In this document: positions 62,044 to 64,000 of the stretch, piece by piece
How the letters are laid out: each line of letters opens with the position of its first letter
How positions within the stretch are numbered: position 1 is the stretch's first letter
From: Raphanus sativus
Lineage: Eukaryota; Streptophyta; Magnoliopsida; Brassicales; Brassicaceae
Assembly (NCBI RefSeq): GCF_000801105.2
Contig: NC_079517.1
Coordinates: 13,082,001 to 13,146,000, forward strand
Direction: 5' to 3'
Length of the DNA: 64,000 bases
Program-made: the position numbers and the translations under genes
The notes under the pieces: model-generated
Seen by the model: only the letters and a program-made list of their open reading frames with translations
Database searches by the model: none
What the model was told of the DNA's origin: nothing

Positions 62044-63264
62044 CGTTATCAGCACGAGCTAACCTAAAACTCGAGCTAAACCTAAAACCCTAGAAAACCC
62101 TAGTTTACCCGCCGACTTCAAACAGCTCGAACTCCCTAACCACGAGGAACCAGAAGACGAGCTACCTACCGATTTGAAGATCTCGGAGAGAAGAATCCAA
62201 CGCCGAAGACCTTGACGAAATCCGAGTTCAGACGAGCCCGCAATCGTCGTTACAAGTCAATCGGACAGCAAAACCCTAATCTGCCCGATTTCTCTCTCTA
62301 AGAGACTCAACTTCAAATCGATCGTTCTCCCAAACCGTAACGATCCAGAAGACGTGCGACATATCAATTTGAAGCTATTGAAGATGAGAATCCAACGCCG
62401 CAAACCTCACCTCAATCCGTGATAATACGCGTTCTCTACGACAGTTACAAGCCGCGCCGTCAATTGATCTAAAACCCTAAACCGCAAAACCCTAATCTCT
62501 TTTCATTGTTTTATTATGAGATTTATGTTTAAACTTTAACCTAACTTGATTTGCGTTTGTGTTTAAGGTATATAACTCAAGAACAGCCTTGATTCATGAC
62601 CTTATCAAGATCCAAACCCTAACCAAGAGACTAAGCCGCCAACTATCTATAGCTTGTTTTTGTTGGCGATTTTGTTTCAATTTATACTAACTTGCTTTAC
62701 TCTTGTGTTTAAGGTTTAACCAAGATGAACTCTTGATTTACAATACCAGTCAACCCAATAGGAGGTTAAGGTAACCCTAATCATGAGATCATAATGTTTG
62801 ATTGAACATCCTGATAGAAACAAATTGCTAGGATATCGGAGTAGAATTCCATGAATTAGGAATCGATTGATAGGATTAGATAATCTTTAGCAAACCCTTG
62901 AATCTAGGATTTTATAATCCTTATCCGGTTTTGAAAACCGGACAGTGCTAAACCAGCCTTAAAACCGGTTGTGTTCTTGTTCATACTAATCTACAAACAT
63001 CGACCATACACTTATATTATATCGGTTTTAAAAAACCGACCAGGTCTTGTTTTGTTTTAACCAAAGCCGTGTGGCTTGAGGTTTACATTGGTATGGAACT
63101 GATATTGCTGAACAACAAAGCTGTATGGCTTCTTGATTTTATTTGACGACCGGATGGTCTTGGCAGCCTAAAATGGGCGCATGGCATTGTTCCTTTACAT
63201 AGCCGACTGGCATGAGAAAATGTATGCACTGATACTGACTGATCATTGTTTTGATATGATTCAG

Positions 63265-63900
63265 ATGTCGAGATTCCAACACTCGGATTATAATGCCCTT
63301 GATCTCAATAGAGACAATTATCTTGATTGGGCTATGAACACTTCTGCCGACTTAAAGTCTAAATGACTCGGGAAGTGTATCAAATATGGAAATGACACCC
63401 TTGCGTGTGAAAGGCATAGAGCTATTATGATTATGCAAAATCATCTCGTTGAGGATCTAAGAAATGAGTACAGCTACATCAACGATCATCATGTTCTCTG
63501 GTCAAGTTTGAATATCCAATTCTCAGAGCCATTATTATATAAGTCCATGAAAGAATGGAATGCTCTGAGGTTCCAGGATTATGAATCCGTGGATGACTAT
63601 CACTCTGATCTAATGAGAATCACCTATAGTCTTAGACTATGTGGTGAAGTGATAACAAACGAGGATATGTTAAACAAAACTCGTGACACATTCCATTCAA
63701 AGGAAGTGTTGTTATCACATAAGGCTAAAGGTTTCACAACCTATTGCGACCTTCTCTCATATCTTTAGCTCTTGAGCAAAAGAAGCAGAACATGATAGAT
63801 AACCTCAACAAACTTGATGAAATTATGGAGATATACCATGAGAACGAGCACTTGAAATATGTCCTGAAGCTGATGAAGAATCCGGGTGGACTCACATGAA
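63265..63900 (+). pseudogene. Copia gag polyprotein, N-terminal part, disrupted
   Basis: ATG 63265: MSRFQHSDYNALDLNRDNYL, typical for the start of plant Copia gag. An in-frame TGA lies at 63364-63366. After it the same frame continues through the gag core ('HHVLWSSLNIQF', 'FQDYESVDDYHSDLMRI', 'LCGEVITNEDMLNKT') to 63768. The homologous sequence then goes on in another frame ('LALEQKKQNM') until about 63900. One stop and at least one frameshift make it inactive; zinc-knuckle and pol parts are not in view. Confidence 0.8.
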
Positions 63901-64000
63901 TTGTGAGCTTGGTTTATATATTGAATAGAGAATCAATGTAAGCCATGTCCAAGGTGTTAAAATGGACTGGCCAGTTTTGACATCCTGAATTTTTATTTGA

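Larger units (their letters stand above)
61658..64000 (+). mobile_element. Ty1/Copia LTR retrotransposon, 5' part
   Basis: Order: LTR, then CGTTATCAGCACGAG at 62044 where the primer-binding site should lie, a long untranslated leader (about 1.2 kb, many CTAAACCC/CCGG words), and a damaged gag. Protease, integrase, RT and RNase H would lie beyond 64000. It is inserted into a LINE. Confidence 0.8.

Overview
This is a nuclear plant window from the Brassicaceae, probably Brassica or a close relative. The evidence is AT-rich DNA, short GT-AG introns, dense Helitrons, LINEs and MITEs, and a gene order that matches the Arabidopsis thaliana chromosome 1 block around AT1G75330-AT1G75390 as I remember it. 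That synteny is recalled, not searched. The conserved loci, left to right, are a DNA glycosylase (5.4-6.3 kb, +), ornithine carbamoyltransferase (7.6-9.3 kb, -), a Sec14/nodulin phosphatidylinositol transfer protein (11.4-18.7 kb, -), a relic of the BBD1 nuclease (28.2-28.7 kb, -) and the bZIP44 transcription factor (52.8-53.3 kb, +). Most of the rest is transposon-derived.

Only some of the genes look usable. The Sec14 gene reads through 14 exons to a 610-residue protein despite a 3.6-kb Helitron in intron 9. bZIP44 is an intact single-exon gene whose leader carries the conserved 42-codon sucrose-control uORF plus several small uORFs. Ornithine carbamoyltransferase has a stop and a 1-bp deletion in exon 4. 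The glycosylase has an internal frameshifting deletion. BBD1 survives only as three damaged exon pieces. This pattern suits one fractionating subgenome copy, with intact paralogues elsewhere.

Two spliceosomal RNA genes sit between the Sec14 and carbamoyltransferase genes, on the same strand as both: U1 (10439-10602) and U4 (about 9629-9778). Each has a plant Upstream Sequence Element and a TATA box at RNA polymerase II spacing.

Mobile DNA: head-to-tail Helitrons at 0.36-3.55 kb; Helitrons at 12.46-16.08 (with a nested inverted one), 19.82-20.76, 32.08-33.57, 53.97-54.62 and 57.18-58.12 kb, plus an orphan 5' end at 60.33 kb; a 5'-truncated LINE with target duplication at 21.08-24.35 kb; LINE fragments at 28.9-30.2, 47.9-49.4 and 60.9-61.7 kb; a SINE at 30.5 kb; a 1.1-kb fold-back Mutator-like element with a perfect 9-bp target duplication at 45.35-46.47 kb; about seven MITEs; an Athila gag relic at 58.2-59.2 kb; and the 5' part of a Copia element inserted in a LINE from 61.66 kb to the window end. 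Several tiny insertions consist of little more than a poly(A) tail between 11-16 bp target duplications.

I found no convincing new biological system. The most noteworthy items are the U1-U4 gene pair, the tail-only retroposition footprints, the exact Helitron insertion in the Sec14 intron, the fold-back Mutator-like element and the uORF cluster of bZIP44.
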